A stretch of DNA of 64,000 nucleotides from Paraspadella gotoi (GCA_051294375.1 CM119269.1:4918686-4982685); one strand, 5' to 3'; numbered from the stretch's first letter, positions 13,244 through 26,940 are shown. Numbers and translations: made by a program. Notes: generated by a model not told the origin, from the sequence alone.

Positions 13244-13658
13244 NNNNNNNNNNNNNNNNNNNNNNNNNNNNNNNNNNNNNNNNNNNNNNNNNNNNNNNNN
13301 NNNNNNNNNNNNNNNNNNNNNNNNNNNNNNNNNNNNNNNNNNNNNNNNNNNNNNNNNNNNNNNNNNNNNNNNNNNNNNNNNNNNNNNNNNNNNNNNNNNN
13401 NNNNNNNNNNNNNNNNNNNNNNNNNNNNNNNNNNNNNNNNNNNNNNNNNNNNNNNNNNNNNNNNNNNNNNNNNNNNNNNNNNNNNNNNNNNNNNNNNNNN
13501 NNNNNNNNNNNGAGAGGCCCGGCCAGGGGGCGAGGAGGCGAGGGGCGATGGGGGCGAGGGAACGGGTGATAGGGATGGGGGGGCGGAATCGGTAAGAAAG
13601 CCTGGATTCGGGAGGACGTCAATGAAAATGAGAAGAGAGCGAGAGAGAGAGAGATGGG

Positions 13659-13696
<38 letters not shown>

Positions 13697-16383
13697 CAGA
13701 GGAAAGGGTTGCCCAAAAAAGAGAGCGAAAGAAAATTAGAATCGAAGACACGAACCGGGTAATTTTCGAGCCGCCCCCCACCTCCCTCCTCTCCGTCCCC
13801 TCCCCCCCCCCATCTCCTCCTTTCCTTCCGGCCCCATCTTTTTCCCTTTTAACCCTTCCTGAGCGCCCTGGGACAGAAAAAAAAAATCACTCCACTATTA
13901 ACAAAACCGTGGTGGCGACCCGCGCGCAATTCTGTCCTTTTTCTCTTTTTTTTTTCTTCTTTTTGTTTCTGCATTTTGTTTCGCTGTTTTTATTCGTTCT
14001 TCAGATAATCTCTCCTTTTTCCCATTTTAGTAATTCTTCATTTTTTCCTCCCAACTTCAAGCATCACTAACGCCCCCTATAATCGCAGCATAAGAAAGAG
14101 CGCATCAACGTAAGTATCACATCAATCACTAAATCCCATTGGTCCAGTCTCGTGTGAGACTCTACCTTCCGAGTCGTGACCGCATCATTTCCTGCTGACC
14201 AGTCATTGGATCACTCACTTTTTTTTCTCGTGTATAACTTATGTCAACCTCCATTACTGTTTTTCACAATAATTTCACACAAATGGCCATCAGGGATCAC
14301 GCTCTTGCTCCCATTCACATCCAACAGATCACTTCAATTTAGGCCTATTTATTGACGAGTCTCTCTTTTTCTTACCTGTGAATCGTTCATTTCCAAATTC
14401 ACTTTCGCTTCCACCTCATTCACACATCATTTACCCCTGCCAAATTCACAGCTCACCCTCTTTTCTCCCATTTTTTTTACAGATCAGTCCTCCGTTTCTC
14501 CCCCCTCCACCCTATTCACGGATCCCGCTGTGAGGCGGACGTGATTATTGGATTTTCACATCCGATACCAAATCGTCTTCGCACAACCGAAGAAACATCT
14601 CTCTCTCTCCTCTCTCTCTCTTCTTCTCTCTCTCTCTCTCCTCTCTTCTCTCTCTCTCTCTCCTCTCTCTCTTTCCTATTCATCGCGTGTGAACCGTGAA
14701 AAGGGGTTCCCTCTTCACACCCCTATTCACGGTATCATTTCGCTTTCTTTCGACATGTCATTATAGACGAGAAAGGATTATTTATCGTCTCCGTCGCAGA
14801 CGAGACTCGAGCGTCGATGTTTGTTTCTGACGATCTCCATCGAGGGGAAGTCATCAGCAGTTATCTTCGCCGCCGCCGCCGCCGCTGCCGCCGCCGCCCG
14901 CCGGTGTTCCTTCTTTTTCCTTCCTCTCGCTCTCCCTCTCTCTCTCTCTCACTCTCACTCTGTCTCCATCGGAGTTTGAATTTGCATTCAAAGAGGGAGA
15001 GAGAGTCGGCATCGATTTTATTCATGGGTCTCGAGACGAGAGGCGAGGATTCTCCGAAGGCGATCCTTGAGTCAGAAACATCATTTCCTCCCTTTCATCG
15101 TCTTTGTCATTATCAGTTCTACCCTCCGATCCTCCTAATTATTATCATTTCCTTCCTCTCATTGTGTTTGTCATCATCATTTGTACGTTCTTAGTATATA
15201 TATTATTTGTACTTCTGATTATCGCGGTTTTTGCTAAATCTACCAGATAAAGGAAGGGGTCACTGTGGGTCCGAAGCACGTGCCCAAACCCCGCGCAGAG
15301 GATATCACTGGCGACTCTTCATTATCATCGTTCACATTTCTCCGCGACATTAGTCTTTGTAATTTGATTCCTATGATCGTGTAAATAAACGCCATTTCGT
15401 CTGATTATACTAATAAAATAATTATATATATAATTATTACGCATAATCATCATCATCTTCGCCAGCGATGAATCCCGTAAACGACGCCGACACAAAGATA
15501 CGTGTTTCCATTCCTCGACTCTTGGCTTCAATTACGAGGAATGAAGGAAGCCTTTGCGGGGACTTTGCAGGATCGTTTAGATTAAAACGTGCGGTTGGAA
15601 GCCGTCGAAGCGTTTGAGCCAACGAAGAGAATGACCAGTTATTCTTTTTTTTTGTTTTTTTAGACATTATTGTTATCAATATTTCTAACAACACATTTTT
15701 TGAAAAAGTTATACGACGAGAATGAATCGGAGATTACGATAAGAACCCTGTCCCAAATTTTTCCCAACTGCAATGGAATCTTCGCTCGTAATTCTGGTTT
15801 TCCGCCAAGATTCCATCGGAATCGGCCTCTGTCGTCGACAGAAAGGGAAACCAACTCGCGACCCCTGCGTACTTCGATCTGAGTAGGGAAATGGATACAA
15901 GCGGCCGATTGAGGTTATCAAAATCGTGTTTGTTAAATGTTAAAAGCTCACTTGGTAGGTCAACGGAGGGAGAGCGTTACACGTTGGGTAAGGGTAAAGA
16001 AAAAGATTCGGAGAGGGTAAGTTATGGTTACGGATACATACCCAAATAAATAAAGTTTTCCCTTTTTTTGAAATGGGGTCTCTTCTTATTTAGATTTTCA
16101 TTTATATAAGACGCGACGCTTATATTTGAACAGACTCGATAATGCTCGATATGCTTCAACTTATCTCGATTACCAATAATATTAAAGCGTTGGCGTTGAT
16201 CGAATGGAATTAAAAAAAAACAAAAAAAAAAACAAAGTTTAAAACGACTACGGAAGAAGTTGTTGCGAAATCGAAAACGAGCGAAGGGAGTAGGCGGGGC
16301 AAAGGAAACATCAACAATAAACCATAGATCGATTTACTTCGTAGGCCATATTTTTGTCATGAGAATGTCATGCATGTTTTCTC

Positions 16384-16530
16384 TAGTGTCTCTCCACTTT
16401 TCTTTTTTCCTTTGCTCCTCTTTCCTTTTTTTGGTTTCTCTAGTGTCTCTCCACTTTTCTTTTTTCCTTTCCTCCTATTTCCTTTTTTTGGTTTCTCTAG
16501 TGTCTCTCCACTTTTCTTTTTTACCCTTTT
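16384..16530 (+). repeat. 57-base minisatellite, locus 1
   Basis: A unit of 57 bases starting CTAGTGTCTCTCCACTTTTC and ending TTTGGTTTCT is present about 2.6 times with few differences. The unit is a multiple of three, so it gives a false open frame with a 19-residue repeat. A diverged version of the same unit lies at 18370-18515. Confidence 0.8.
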
Positions 16531-18369
16531 CTTCTTTCCTTTTCCTAGTTTTTCTTTTTCTTTGCTTACATTTCTTTCTTTTACGTTTCTTTCGGGTTTC
16601 TACATTCCTTTCTTTCTTACTTTAATTCATTTCATTTCTTACTTTCTGTCCCAATATTTTTTTTTCTCGCTACCGAAAAAAAAATTGACATAATTGATCT
16701 CCTTTCTCTCGCTGTCTTATCTTTTCCTTTTGACTCGTTTTCTTTCCATTCCTTTTTTTCACTTACCCTTCTTTCCTTTTTTTTTTCCGCAGTACATTCT
16801 TCCTTTTTTTATCTCCTTTTCTAAGTTTCCTCACTTTTCTCCTTCATCTCTCTTTCCTTCCTCCCCCACCTTTTTTATCCCTTTTCTCCTTCATCTCTCT
16901 TTCCTTCCTCCCCCACCTTTTTCCTCTCAACGAGGAAAAGAATCGGGTTGGTCCACTCGACCGCCGCGCCGCCGCGCCGCCGCTGAAGCTCAACTCGATA
17001 ACTCACTTTTCCTCGACGAGGGTTCAGCCTGAAAGAAAGAGGCGCTTTCCTTTGTCAAAGCGTCTCCTAGAAAATCTTTGTCTCCTCGACTTAGTTTTTC
17101 GGTCACCGGGTTTTGGGACGCAAAGAAAATAAATATGTCCAGTAATTCGAACCTATGTCATCCTTTTTTCTTTTATTTTTTTTTTTAAATTTTCTGTATA
17201 TTTTCTCTCAGGCCCACTCGAATTGAACCGAGACGAACGGTAGAAAAAAAAAATTTAAATTATCAATGACCACAAAACAAATTTAATGGCACCTGAAGTT
17301 TTTTAAAAAAAATAAATATATGCTCCCAGGCGCTATTAATTATTATGAAACAGGAAACCGCGTGAACAGTTTCCTATAACATTAATTGTTTTTAATTATT
17401 TTCCCGCCCCTGTCCAACCAGTGGTCTCGCCTGTTGTCTTTTTCTTTTCCCGGAGCGAGACTTCATTTTGAGTCACGGGCGGGCGGGAGGTGGAGTGTGA
17501 ATAAATTCACGGACGGGGAGGAATTACCTTTGAAAGACTGTGAAAGGGAAAAGGCAACTATGAAGAATCGAAGGCGGGTCAGGGACAGCAGGGCTATGCA
17601 GAGCTGGACAGCGGGACAGCGGGACAGGGACAGTAGGAAAGCAACTGCGAGAGAGTATATCAACAGGACACGGACAACAGGGATATCCTTTTTCCCTCGC
17701 CGACCATCTCCCGCCCGCCCTTCGATGGACGGACGAAGGAAAAAAAAAGATTTCATTGCGAACAAAGATTAATTTATGCGGAGCGATAGAGAGAGAAAAA
17801 GAGAGAGAGAGAGAGAGCGCGAGTCGATCATGAATATTCAAGCAAATCGTCCTAAAAATGAAAATCGTTAGATAACATTGTACCAGAGCATTGTGTGGAA
17901 AAGGCCTTTGGGGAAAACGAGAAAAACCTCGTCCTGATATAAAGATTTATTTCTCCTTTTTAAATTGAGTATATATATATTATATATATTTTATGTTTTC
18001 TATCGAGGGTTTACGGAAAGGGAGATAAAATTAAGTATATTATAAGTAAGTTAGAATAAATGAAGGGCAATTAAAAACAGACGTAATAACTTTCTAACGT
18101 TATCTTGCTAGTGTAGACGATTGAATGTATATTTTTTTAAATCATCGCGATTTAAAGTCAAACGTTCAACGTCATTTCAAGGCTTCTCATCATCTCCAAC
18201 CCCCCCACACCTTCCTCCCCCCCGTCAAAAGCTCCGAAAACCCCCCGGTTTCCAAACTCCCGTCAAATAATCTCAGTGGAAATTCATAAAACCCTGACCT
18301 TTGTTGACCTTTGGACGCCGGGTCTCATTTCGGCCTTCGCTTCTTTCACCTCCTTCCGACTTTTTTTTT

Positions 18370-18515
18370 CCTTTCCTCCTCTTTTCTTTTTTTTTTGGTT
18401 TCTCTAGTCTGTCTCTCCACTTTTCTTTTTCTTCCTCCTCTTTCCTTTTTTGGTTTCTCTACGTCCTCCACTTTTTCTTTTTCCTTTTGCTCCTCCTTTC
18501 TTTTTTGGTTTTTTT
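18370..18515 (+). repeat. 57-base minisatellite, locus 2
   Basis: About 2.5 shortened copies of the unit seen at 16384-16530, with the shared cores TGTCTCTCCACTTTTCTTTT and TTTTTTGGTTTCTCTA. Length differences are mainly in the pyrimidine runs. Confidence 0.7.
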
Positions 18516-19081
18516 TTTTTGTTCGTTTGTTTTTTTAAAAAAAGACTTTTTAGGTTAATGTTTAATGATCCGGATATGAAAGAAGGTAATGAAAGGGGAG
18601 AGAATAACAGCGAATAAAATATTTTGGAAAAAATAGAAGAAAAGAAATAAAGAAATAACTTGAAATAATGATGCGTTGGGCCCCAACGCCTTAAGGCCCT
18701 CTAGCGCCACCTCTCTTTTGTATATTTGCTCACTTTTTGCCTTTACTCTCTTCAGAGTCAATAAAGAAGGACTATTTGTAATCTCCAGAAAAGTAGGTTT
18801 AGTTAACTAGTTTGACATGAAAAATGAAACATGAAAAATACTTAATTTATATTGTTTGCAAGATTTGAACAACATCACGATCATTTGGTTCTCAAACATC
18901 TGAATCGTTCTTCTAGACAGGAACTTGACAATAGCAAAAAATACCTTCTTAGTATGATGGAAAAGGCAAAGAGCAAAAGAAAGAAAAAAATGATTAAAAA
19001 CATAAGGCGTAGCCGGACAAAGACGTCGGCACCGTAGATCCGTTTCCGGTGTGGTCAACACGTGGCGGTTGTTTTTGAGAG

Positions 19082-19269
19082 GGTCATGTCACTCGGTCGG
19101 CGCCTCGCTTCCTCCCGGAGAGGTCAGCCGACAAGAATCGGGTCACGGACCAACAGAAATCCCGGTCGACCGACGGGCAGAGGTACGTCGCGTCGGAGAA
19201 ACTGAAAAAAGTCACGAGGCAACTCGTATCGATGCTCATTTGTTTAGAAGATTCGCGCGACATCTCTCC
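19082..19269 (+). CDS. Candidate orphan internal exon
   Basis: This stretch is open between a plausible acceptor (TTTTTGAGAG) and a good donor (GTGAGA at 19270). The frame starting GGT CAT GTC has mostly G or C at third positions, as the confirmed exons of this window do. It encodes a charged segment that includes QRYVASEKLKKVTRQLVSML. No family was recognised and no neighbouring exon was found, which is expected if blocks of this scaffold are misordered. Read through the donor, the frame stops at 19271-19273, so it could also be a terminal exon. Confidence 0.35.
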
Positions 19270-19273
19270 GTGA

Positions 19274-21387
19274 GAAGTTCACTTTGAGTCGAGTTTGAAA
19301 GATTTTTCGTTGGTTTGTTTATGTTCATATTAAAGAATAAGAATTAAAAATAAGTAATTAGTCACAAATAATTAACAAAACTACCGGAGATTCTTCCCTC
19401 TGAATGAAAAGTTAATTTGCGCCGCTAAAGTTCACAAAATCACGCCGTTCATAGTTCCTACGACTGTCAACGTTCCCTTAATTCCATAAACATCTATTTT
19501 CACCATCTCGTCTCTTTCACTCTTGTTAATGAAAAATCCATTTAGTTTCGCCTTTAATAAACATCGCTCTCACTCAAAGCGAACCTTTTTCTATCCTCGC
19601 CATAAACCTCGGTGAGTCCCTTACGTAAATCACGGGCCTCTTAAACCTGGAGGGAAATCAATCTTTGACCGTCGTGAAGCGACGGTTCCTTCCCCAGGTC
19701 TTTTACCTGGGTTAACTGACGGTGAGACTTTATTCTCTCCGCCTTAAACCCACCCTCCCTTCGTCTGTCAGTCTTGTGAAAAAAGCGAACCACAGTTAAT
19801 CAACCTTCTTAGCGGATTTCCGTCCATCCGTCTAATAATCTCACGGGGCCTTTTAACATTTGTCAATAATGTGTGTCAGCCCTCTCAATCCTTAGAGGGC
19901 ATGAAGTAACATTGTATTTAATCTTATTCGACCACTATTTAAAATGTAAGTCTTAAATATTACGCGATTGCAATTTTAATATCCTAAAAACCATTAACAA
20001 CTAAAATCCTTAAATAACTCATTAATCTAAAAAACCCCTAGAAAGCTATCCCTTAATATATCTCATTTAATAACTCCACCTGTCCAAAGAAATCCAGTCA
20101 TTTCTGACGTCTTTTTTTTGCCCCTTATTATTATTTTTTTTTTTTTTGGAAAGAATTCGGTTCCATTCGGTTCCATTCATTTCCATCCAGACAATCGGAC
20201 GAGTTTTCCTTCCTCGTAAAACTCGATGCCATCTGACCCGAGGATTCGTCTTCATCTTCTCACTTCCGCTTAATGACCTCGAGATCCTTTCGTTCAACTT
20301 CTCATCTCCTCATCTTCTCATCTTCTCATCTTCTCATCTTATTTCGAATTGAAATAAAAATACATCGTCTCATCGAGTGAGCTTTCTTTTTATTTTTGCG
20401 AGGGTTGATTTCTTTTTTATATCATATATCATATATCATCATATATCATATTTCATTTTTTATCTCTCTCAAGTTTTAATTATCAGTAATCAACTTTCAT
20501 TGATCGTTAATTTTTGTAATTTTAATTTTTTTTTTGGGGGGGGGAGATCAGCATTTTTACGAAAATTTTGTTCACATCCGTATTCGACTCATGAATCCTC
20601 ATCTCATCTGCTTTTATCGCTTTTTTTTTCGTTTTTGTTTATGACGAAACTCCACGCTCCATTCCTACAGAGCCAACATTCCTCCATCAAAATCGTCGTT
20701 CTCCAGCAACCTGACTCCTACTAAGCAGCGTCTCCGTCCCCTAGCAACCTGACTCTAGCTTAGCAACGCGCCGCCTCGCGAGTTCGGAGTCAAACGACGC
20801 ACGAGCGACGCCCAACGTTAATCCGCGTTAATCAGATAAGGGATTCTGGGTGAAAAAGGGGTGCCGGGTGGTTGGGATTTGAAGGAGGTGTTGGCGACTC
20901 GGGATGAAGACGATGAAAATAACGAAGAACCAGAGGGGAAAAGCGATGAGCAATCGAGCATTGAATGTTGGATTTAAACTAAGAAGCTTTCATGGGATGC
21001 GACGTTGTAACCGGCTATAAAGTTCAAATATCTGAGACTAATAAAAATATTTTTGGCTATTGGTTGATTTTCATCCATTGAAGTGGTTCTTATTTGACGA
21101 AACTGAAGGCTGCTGTGATCCACTTAGACCTTTTTCGAAAGCAGGGAGTTCCTGTGAGAAGGGGTACAAGAATTACAGGATTCGCCCGCATACGAAATCC
21201 AACAACAAACGACATATCGATAAAGTTTATAAGACACAATGANNNNNNNNNNTTTTCGGGTTATTCAAAATGGAATCGAGAAGATGTTGGTCGATTCGGG
21301 CGAGCAGACGTGGATGGGGAGAAAGAGAAAGAAAGAAAGAAAGAAAGAAAGAGAGAAAGAAAGAGAAATAAAAGAAAGAAAGATTGA

Positions 21388-21431
<44 letters not shown>

Positions 21432-22730
21432 AAAAAGAAAACATGAAATAGAAAAAAAAACTTAGACAAAAATCCACGACACAGGGACACAAACTGAAAC
21501 AGAAGGAACAGACAGACAGAGAGAAAAAGAGACAGACCTTCCATTCCGGATGGTAATTCACTTCCTCTCTCTCTCTCCCTCTTTCTCTCTCCGGTTCTGG
21601 AAATGGGTTTGATTTAAACTCCCTTGACCTCAAGCGGCATTAAGGAATTCAATCTGAGAAAACTTCCAGATGCTGCGGCCCTCAGCCTCCGCCGCAGCCG
21701 TCTCCGCCGCAGGACGGTGCTGCGTCGCTCGTTCTTCCGCTTTTCCGCGTTTTCACCGCCACGCCGCTTTGTTCCCTTTTCCGGCGGCCATTGCGTTCCT
21801 TCCCGCCCGCCGTTCCTTTCCTTTCCGGCCGTGCCGATTCTTTCCGCCCCATTTTTTTTTCCGATGCCGGAAACTGAATGTATGAACTGTTTTCGCTTCA
21901 TATTTTAACCATGGCGCGACGGAGACTGAATTGATGAACCTGTGAGGCTCTGAGACGATGGAAAGAGAAATCCCATAGTTTATCTTTATTTTTAAGGCTA
22001 ATTTATATTAATATTAATAGGACATAGCTAATTCCTCATTCGTACTAGCACAAGTCGACGGCATATATTTCCTGGGACGATAGTGGATTTCGAATCGTTT
22101 TTCTCAGAATGAAATAAATATCAGACACAGACCACGTCGTCAAAAAGTTAAGTTCATTAATTTCAACGGAAAATTTGTTGCCATGACGACGGGAAAAGCC
22201 TGACTCTGACTTAGAACGAGCGTCAATTCTGCATCCACGTCAGGGTCGTCCAAAAAAAAAAATCTTTGGGAATAGTTTAAGAGTTTGACGATTGAGAGAC
22301 GCCCTTTAAAGGGGCCTTTTTTTTCTTAAGGGAACGGTAAGGCATATTTCACGGAGAAAAATCCTTGGAAGTCAGTGAGAGGGTGAATTTAGTCGTGATT
22401 TTATAAAAGATTTTGAGTAAATTATCCTTGAGTGAGAATATTAAATATGTTATCTTGGTTTAAATATACACTTGTATTTAAAAATATTTAACGTGTAAAA
22501 ATATCGCATTGCATTGTCATAATTCTTTTTTTTTTAGAAATTGTTTACATCACAAGTGAATTCACAAGTGAGATTTGGTTTCACAATTTTCGAAAGCAGT
22601 TTCCTTCCATCGCAAGAATTTAAAGTCAAATTCGTTGAAGAGTTTCCGGAGTTTAGCCGACGAAGACCAAAGGGTCACTAACTTTAAAGACGACGACGAC
22701 GACGACGACGAAGACGAAGACGACGACGAA

Positions 22731-22769
<39 letters not shown>

Positions 22770-23797
22770 ATTTCTTTCCTCCTGAGGGTCAGAACTAAGG
22801 ATAAATTCACCGCAGATCTGACAACGATATGGCTTCGGCGGCGACGAGCGGCGACGATAACAACGACGACAACGACGACGGTGACCCACGTCAAGTATCT
22901 TAACGTGAAAGCGATAAAGTTTTCGATAAAAATCCGAGAAAATCTGAATGTTTTCAACGACAAACAAATATTAAAATCAAACAACAGTACAATGGTATCG
23001 AAATAATTTTCAATTTAGCCTCCAATTTTTTTCCTGACAGTTGGATATCATGGATAAAATGCGCGTGGAAAGAAAGTTACAACATATTGGAAATTACCTT
23101 TCTTGTTTAGAGTTCAAACGCTTTTCCGCCACACCATCAAACCAGTATTTTATTCCTTACTACCCACTGGGTAGTACCCAGTCTTCCCACCAAAAACCTT
23201 TAACAACAATCCATCTTTACCTTCTCTACTCACGACAGCCACCGCCGCCACCGCCGCCACCGCGCCCACCTCCGCAGCAGCACCTAGGATCGTCACGCCC
23301 CATTTCATTTTGAAACAATCGTTTTGATGTTTTCGCTTTGGCTTTCGGTTTTTATGGAGGCAGTAATCACTTTCGGATTTCGTTTCCACGTCGCCTTTCT
23401 CTTCGTCGCCTTCGTCTTTGTGGCTTTAGTTTTCGTCGTCGTCGTCGTCGTCGTCGTGGCTTTCGTCGTCGTTTTCGTCGTCGTCGCTTTTGCGGTCGAT
23501 ATCTTCGATTTCGACGTTATCATCGTCGCTGTCATCGTCGTCGCTGTCATCACTCGCTTATACTTGTCGTCGTTTCGTCTGCCTTTACCTTGACGTTGTC
23601 ATCTTCGCTGCCGACGTCATAGACCTTGACAATCCCGTCGGGGTCGTTTTGTACCTTTTTCCATCGCTGAGGCTGATATCGTCAACATCTTTGTCGTCGC
23701 ATTAAAGTTCACCTTCTTCGACGTCGTCGCCATTTCAAGACTGAAAATGGAACCAATCGATTCGTAAGAACCTTCTTTTTTTTTTCTTTTTTTTTTT
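19274..23797. other. Non-coding, triplet-repeat-rich
   Basis: Contains (TCTCATCT)-like repeats (20300-20342), (GAAA)n (21320-21432), an 82-base (GAC)n array (22688-22770) and GTC/CGT runs (23240-23560). The acidic open frame across 22688-22770 and the poly-Val frames are products of the triplet repeats. No gene is supported. Confidence 0.6.
22688..22770. repeat. (GAC)n triplet microsatellite
   Basis: An almost pure GAC array with a few GAA interruptions. It belongs to the ACG/CGT repeat class seen many times in this window (744-780, 7618-7650, 8430-8475, 13211-13243, 23434-23500, 24505-24540, 26020-26066, 27171-27211, 30318-30342). Confidence 0.9.
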
Positions 23798-24099
23798 NNN
23801 NNNNNNNNNNNNNNNNNNNNNNNNNNNNNNNNNNNNNNNNNNNNNNNNNNNNNNNNNNNNNNNNNNNNNNNNNNNNNNNNNNNNNNNNNNNNNNNNNNNN
23901 NNNNNNNNNNNNNNNNNNNNNNNNNNNNNNNNNNNNNNNNNNNNNNNNNNNNNNNNNNNNNNNNNNNNNNNNNNNNNNNNNNNNNNNNNNNNNNNNNNNN
24001 NNNNNNNNNNNNNNNNNNNNNNNNNNNNNNNNNNNNNNNNNNNNNNNNNNNNNNNNNNNNNNNNNNNNNNNNNNNNNNNNNNNNNNNNNNNNNNNNNNN

Positions 24100-25088
24100 G
24101 AGAGAGAGAGAGAGAGAGAGAGAGAGCTCACATGCGTCTATCGCAAAGTGACAAGAGATCAGGCTGCAGAAACGACATCTTGTCTTGGCGCAGAGATAAG
24201 ATATGCAAGGGACAGCTTCTTATGAAAGAAAAAAAACTTGTTTCTTGTCAAAGCGAGTTGTAACAAGAGCAGCAACCGTTGGTGAATCAGACGTTGCAAA
24301 TGATGTAACCATCGGCCCTTATGGAAGCTTATGGAAGCTTATGGAAGCTCTCAAATGCTATTAAAAAGTTCTCAACAGAAATGAGTGACTCTAGTTAAAA
24401 AGAATACAAATATCTAAAATGAATAAATGCTTCGGGCGTCAGAAAAGTGTTTTTTTTCCTCAAACGATGTTGCAGGGTTTATCGCGAGTATTCGGAATAT
24501 GATAATTGTCGTCGTTTTCGTCGTCGTCGTCGTCGTCGCTCTCTGTGATTTCCATGAGAGGCGCCAAAACAGGAAAGACAAAATACAGATTTTGACGGAG
24601 AAGACGACTATGACGACGACGACAACGACGACGATGGCGAAAAATCGCAATGTTGTCAACAGATGCATCTCTGCTCGCGAAGAGAGCGAAGTCAATGCGA
24701 AGGAAACATTTGCTGTCGAACATTTTTTAAATTCCCACTTGCGCATGCGCCAAAGTGGAAACCAATTATTTAAAAAAAAACATATTTTTTCAGAGGGAGA
24801 ACACAAATTTATTTTGACGAGTTGAAAACGAAATTATGAGATTAGCTAGTGTTAAAATTTAAAAAAAATGGTTTGATAAAATCTTTGTTTGTTTTTTTTT
24901 TTTTAATTTTTGGTTTTTGAATTATTTTATTTGTTGAGTTTTATTATCTTGTCTCTTTTCTATTTCTCGTGTCCCACTAAAAATGTAGACAGGGAAGTCG
25001 TAGTAGGAAATAGTACATAGTCTTAGTAGTTTTTAACTTTTTTCCCAAGAGTTCATTGGCTATTATTATTATAATAATAATAATAATA

Positions 25089-25168
<80 letters not shown>

Positions 25169-25603
25169 CATTATTATTATTATTATTATCAATGATTCAA
25201 ATTCTTTCTTCTCTTCTTCATTTTTTACGAATTTGTTTTGCTCGTTTACGAAAAATTCAACCNNNNNNNNNNNNNNNNNNNNNNNNNNNNNNNNNNNNNN
25301 NNNNNNNNNNNNNNNNNNNNNNNNNNNNNNNNNNNNNNNNNNNNNNNNNNNNNNNNNNNNNNNNNNNNNNNNNNNNNNNNNNNNNNNNNNNNNNNNNNNN
25401 NNNNNNNNNNNNNNNNNNNNNNNNNNNNNNNNNNNNNNNNNAAAAAATATGGTAAATAATCGCAAAATATAGATTCCTCTCTATATTTTCGAGGTTTAAG
25501 TTGATTTTTTGAAGCGAATTTTAAATTTAAAACTTTAAATTTTAATATTAATTTGAAATTACATTGACTTCAGTCGGACGACGACATTTTGTTTTTTTCA
25601 AAG
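24100..25603. other. Non-coding
   Basis: Holds a (GA)n border of a gap, a short CGT array (24505-24540), a long (ATT)n array (25060-25190) and an N gap. No gene is supported. Confidence 0.6.
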
Positions 25604-25668
25604 CCGACAAAACAACGAGGCCTCTGCCACCGCCGGCGGGGACGCCATCCCCGATACAACCACTAAAG
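25604..25668 (+). CDS. Candidate orphan exon
   Basis: A short GC-rich stretch lies between a pyrimidine-rich acceptor (TTTTTTTCAAAG) and a good donor (GTGAGG at 25669). Two frames stay open. One reads QNNEASATAGGDAIPDTTTK, the other is proline-rich. No family was recognised. Confidence 0.2.
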
Positions 25669-25669
25669 G

Positions 25670-25745
25670 TGAGGTGAAAAAAACATTCACCGGTCGATGA
25701 GATGGAAAGATAAAGAAAGAGGGGAGCGTGGAAGCATGGGGGGGA

Positions 25746-25776
<31 letters not shown>

Positions 25777-26141
25777 TAGAGAGACTAAAAAAAACCTTTT
25801 GCGGGTCTTTCGGGGTCACGGTGATATATCTAAGGTCCTAATGGAACTGTTGTCGTCGTTGTTATCGTTGTCGACTTTCATGACGTCGTCCTTTTCATCC
25901 GCGAATCGAGATTGTCGTCGTCTTCGTCGTCGTTTTTGTCATCATGATATTCAATTTCGTCGTGTTCATCGGCCTAATCGTCATTGTCTTCGACGTTTGT
26001 CACCATCAGCTCTTTTACCGTCGTCGTCGTCACTATCGTCGTCGTCGTCATCCCTAACGTCGTCGTCGCGCTCGAGCCCAGGTGAAGTTGTAAACGAGTC
26101 GGGTCACGTGACGGCAAAAAGCGACGTCGTAAACGGAAGGC
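25670..26141. repeat. (GA)n and (CGT/TCG)n arrays
   Basis: (GA)n at about 25749-25772 is followed by an interrupted TCG/CGT run (25850-26066). The Ser-rich and Arg-rich open frames here come from the triplet repeat. Confidence 0.7.
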
Positions 26142-26321
26142 GTGTCCGCGCGCGCGGTCAAGCGTGACGGCGGGCGGAAGCGGTCGTTCGGGGTCAGAGA
26201 AAGGGAGGGGGGGCGTGTGGCGAGGTGGGAAGAGGTCGAGGGATGTGGAAGGGGGAACGGACCGCGGTCTCCGGATGTAAAGCTGAATGAGACCAAACCA
26301 TCGGGGAGAAAATGGGCGTCG
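26142..26321 (+). CDS. Candidate orphan exon, basic protein
   Basis: An open GC-rich frame ends at a strong donor (GTGAGT after CGTCGCCAGC). Its last part reads SPDVKLNETKPSGRKWASPA, which looks like real protein rather than repeat. The start is uncertain because no clear acceptor was seen. No family was recognised. Confidence 0.2.
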
Positions 26322-26748
26322 CCAGCGTGAGTTGGAGATGAGCTGAGGGCGCTCTCGTTTACGTACTTTGCGATGGCAAACATTTGACAGGTTAACACTC
26401 TCGATAGGAGCACTTTTTTATGATTGGTTCTTTATTAAATTAAGATTATTTTTTTNNNNNNNNNNNNNNNNNNNNNNNNNNNNNNNNNNNNNNNNNNNNN
26501 NNNNNNNNNNNNNNNNNNNNNNNNNNNNNNNNNNNNNNNNNNNNNNNNNNNNNNNNNNNNNNNNNNNNNNNNNNNNNNNNNNNNNNNNNNNNNNNNNNNN
26601 NNNNNNNNNNNNNNNNNNNNNNNNNNNNNNNNNNNNNNNNNNNNNNNNNNNNNNNNNNNNNNNNNNNNNNNNNNNNNNNNNNNNNNNNNNNNNNNNNNNN
26701 NNNNNNNNNNNNNNNNNNNNNAGGCTCTGGTGATGACGAAAAGGCTAA

Positions 26749-26940
26749 ATGACGAAAGTTGATGACAAAAAGCAAATGACGAAAACGATTACCATTCCGA
26801 TTGTCGACGAAGCCGAAGACGACGACGAAGAAGACGACGGCGACGATGATGAAGACGACGAAGACGAAGAAGTCCGAGACTTCGAAGATGAAACGGGCGA
26901 GACATTAAAACCCGGAAAGGAAAAAAAAAAGAGGAAATGA
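26749..26940 (+). CDS. Possible terminal exon with acidic tract
   Basis: The frame has a non-repeat start (MTKVDDKKQMTKTITIPIVD), an acidic Asp/Glu tract, then a mixed segment ending in a Lys/Arg tail and a stop. Mixed GAC/GAA/GAT codons and non-repeat ends make it a little more gene-like than the pure triplet arrays nearby, but a GAC-type repeat alone could produce it. Confidence 0.2.
   Translation: MTKVDDKKQMTKTITIPIVDEAEDDDEEDDGDDDEDDEDEEVRDFEDETGETLKPGKEKKKRK

Larger units (their letters stand above)
13512..19081. other. Non-coding, repeat-rich
   Basis: Holds (GA)n (13640-13692), a loosely periodic stretch rich in TTCACA words (about 14140-14560), (CT)n (14590-14670), a (CCG)n-like run (14868-14898), pyrimidine tracts and the 57-base minisatellite described separately. 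No exon with splice sites and a sensible reading frame was found. Confidence 0.6.

Noticed and set aside
21239-21330. Aspartic-protease-like DSG motif (KMLVDSGEQT) of a retroelement
   Set aside because: The frame continues into a (GAAA)n array and lacks the hydrophobic strand and Thr/Ala after DSG. No other retroelement domain is adjacent.
22575-23006. Long acidic (poly-Asp) protein
   Set aside because: The core is a pure (GAC)n array. The flanks are AT-rich, have no splice signals and differ in codon composition from confirmed exons.
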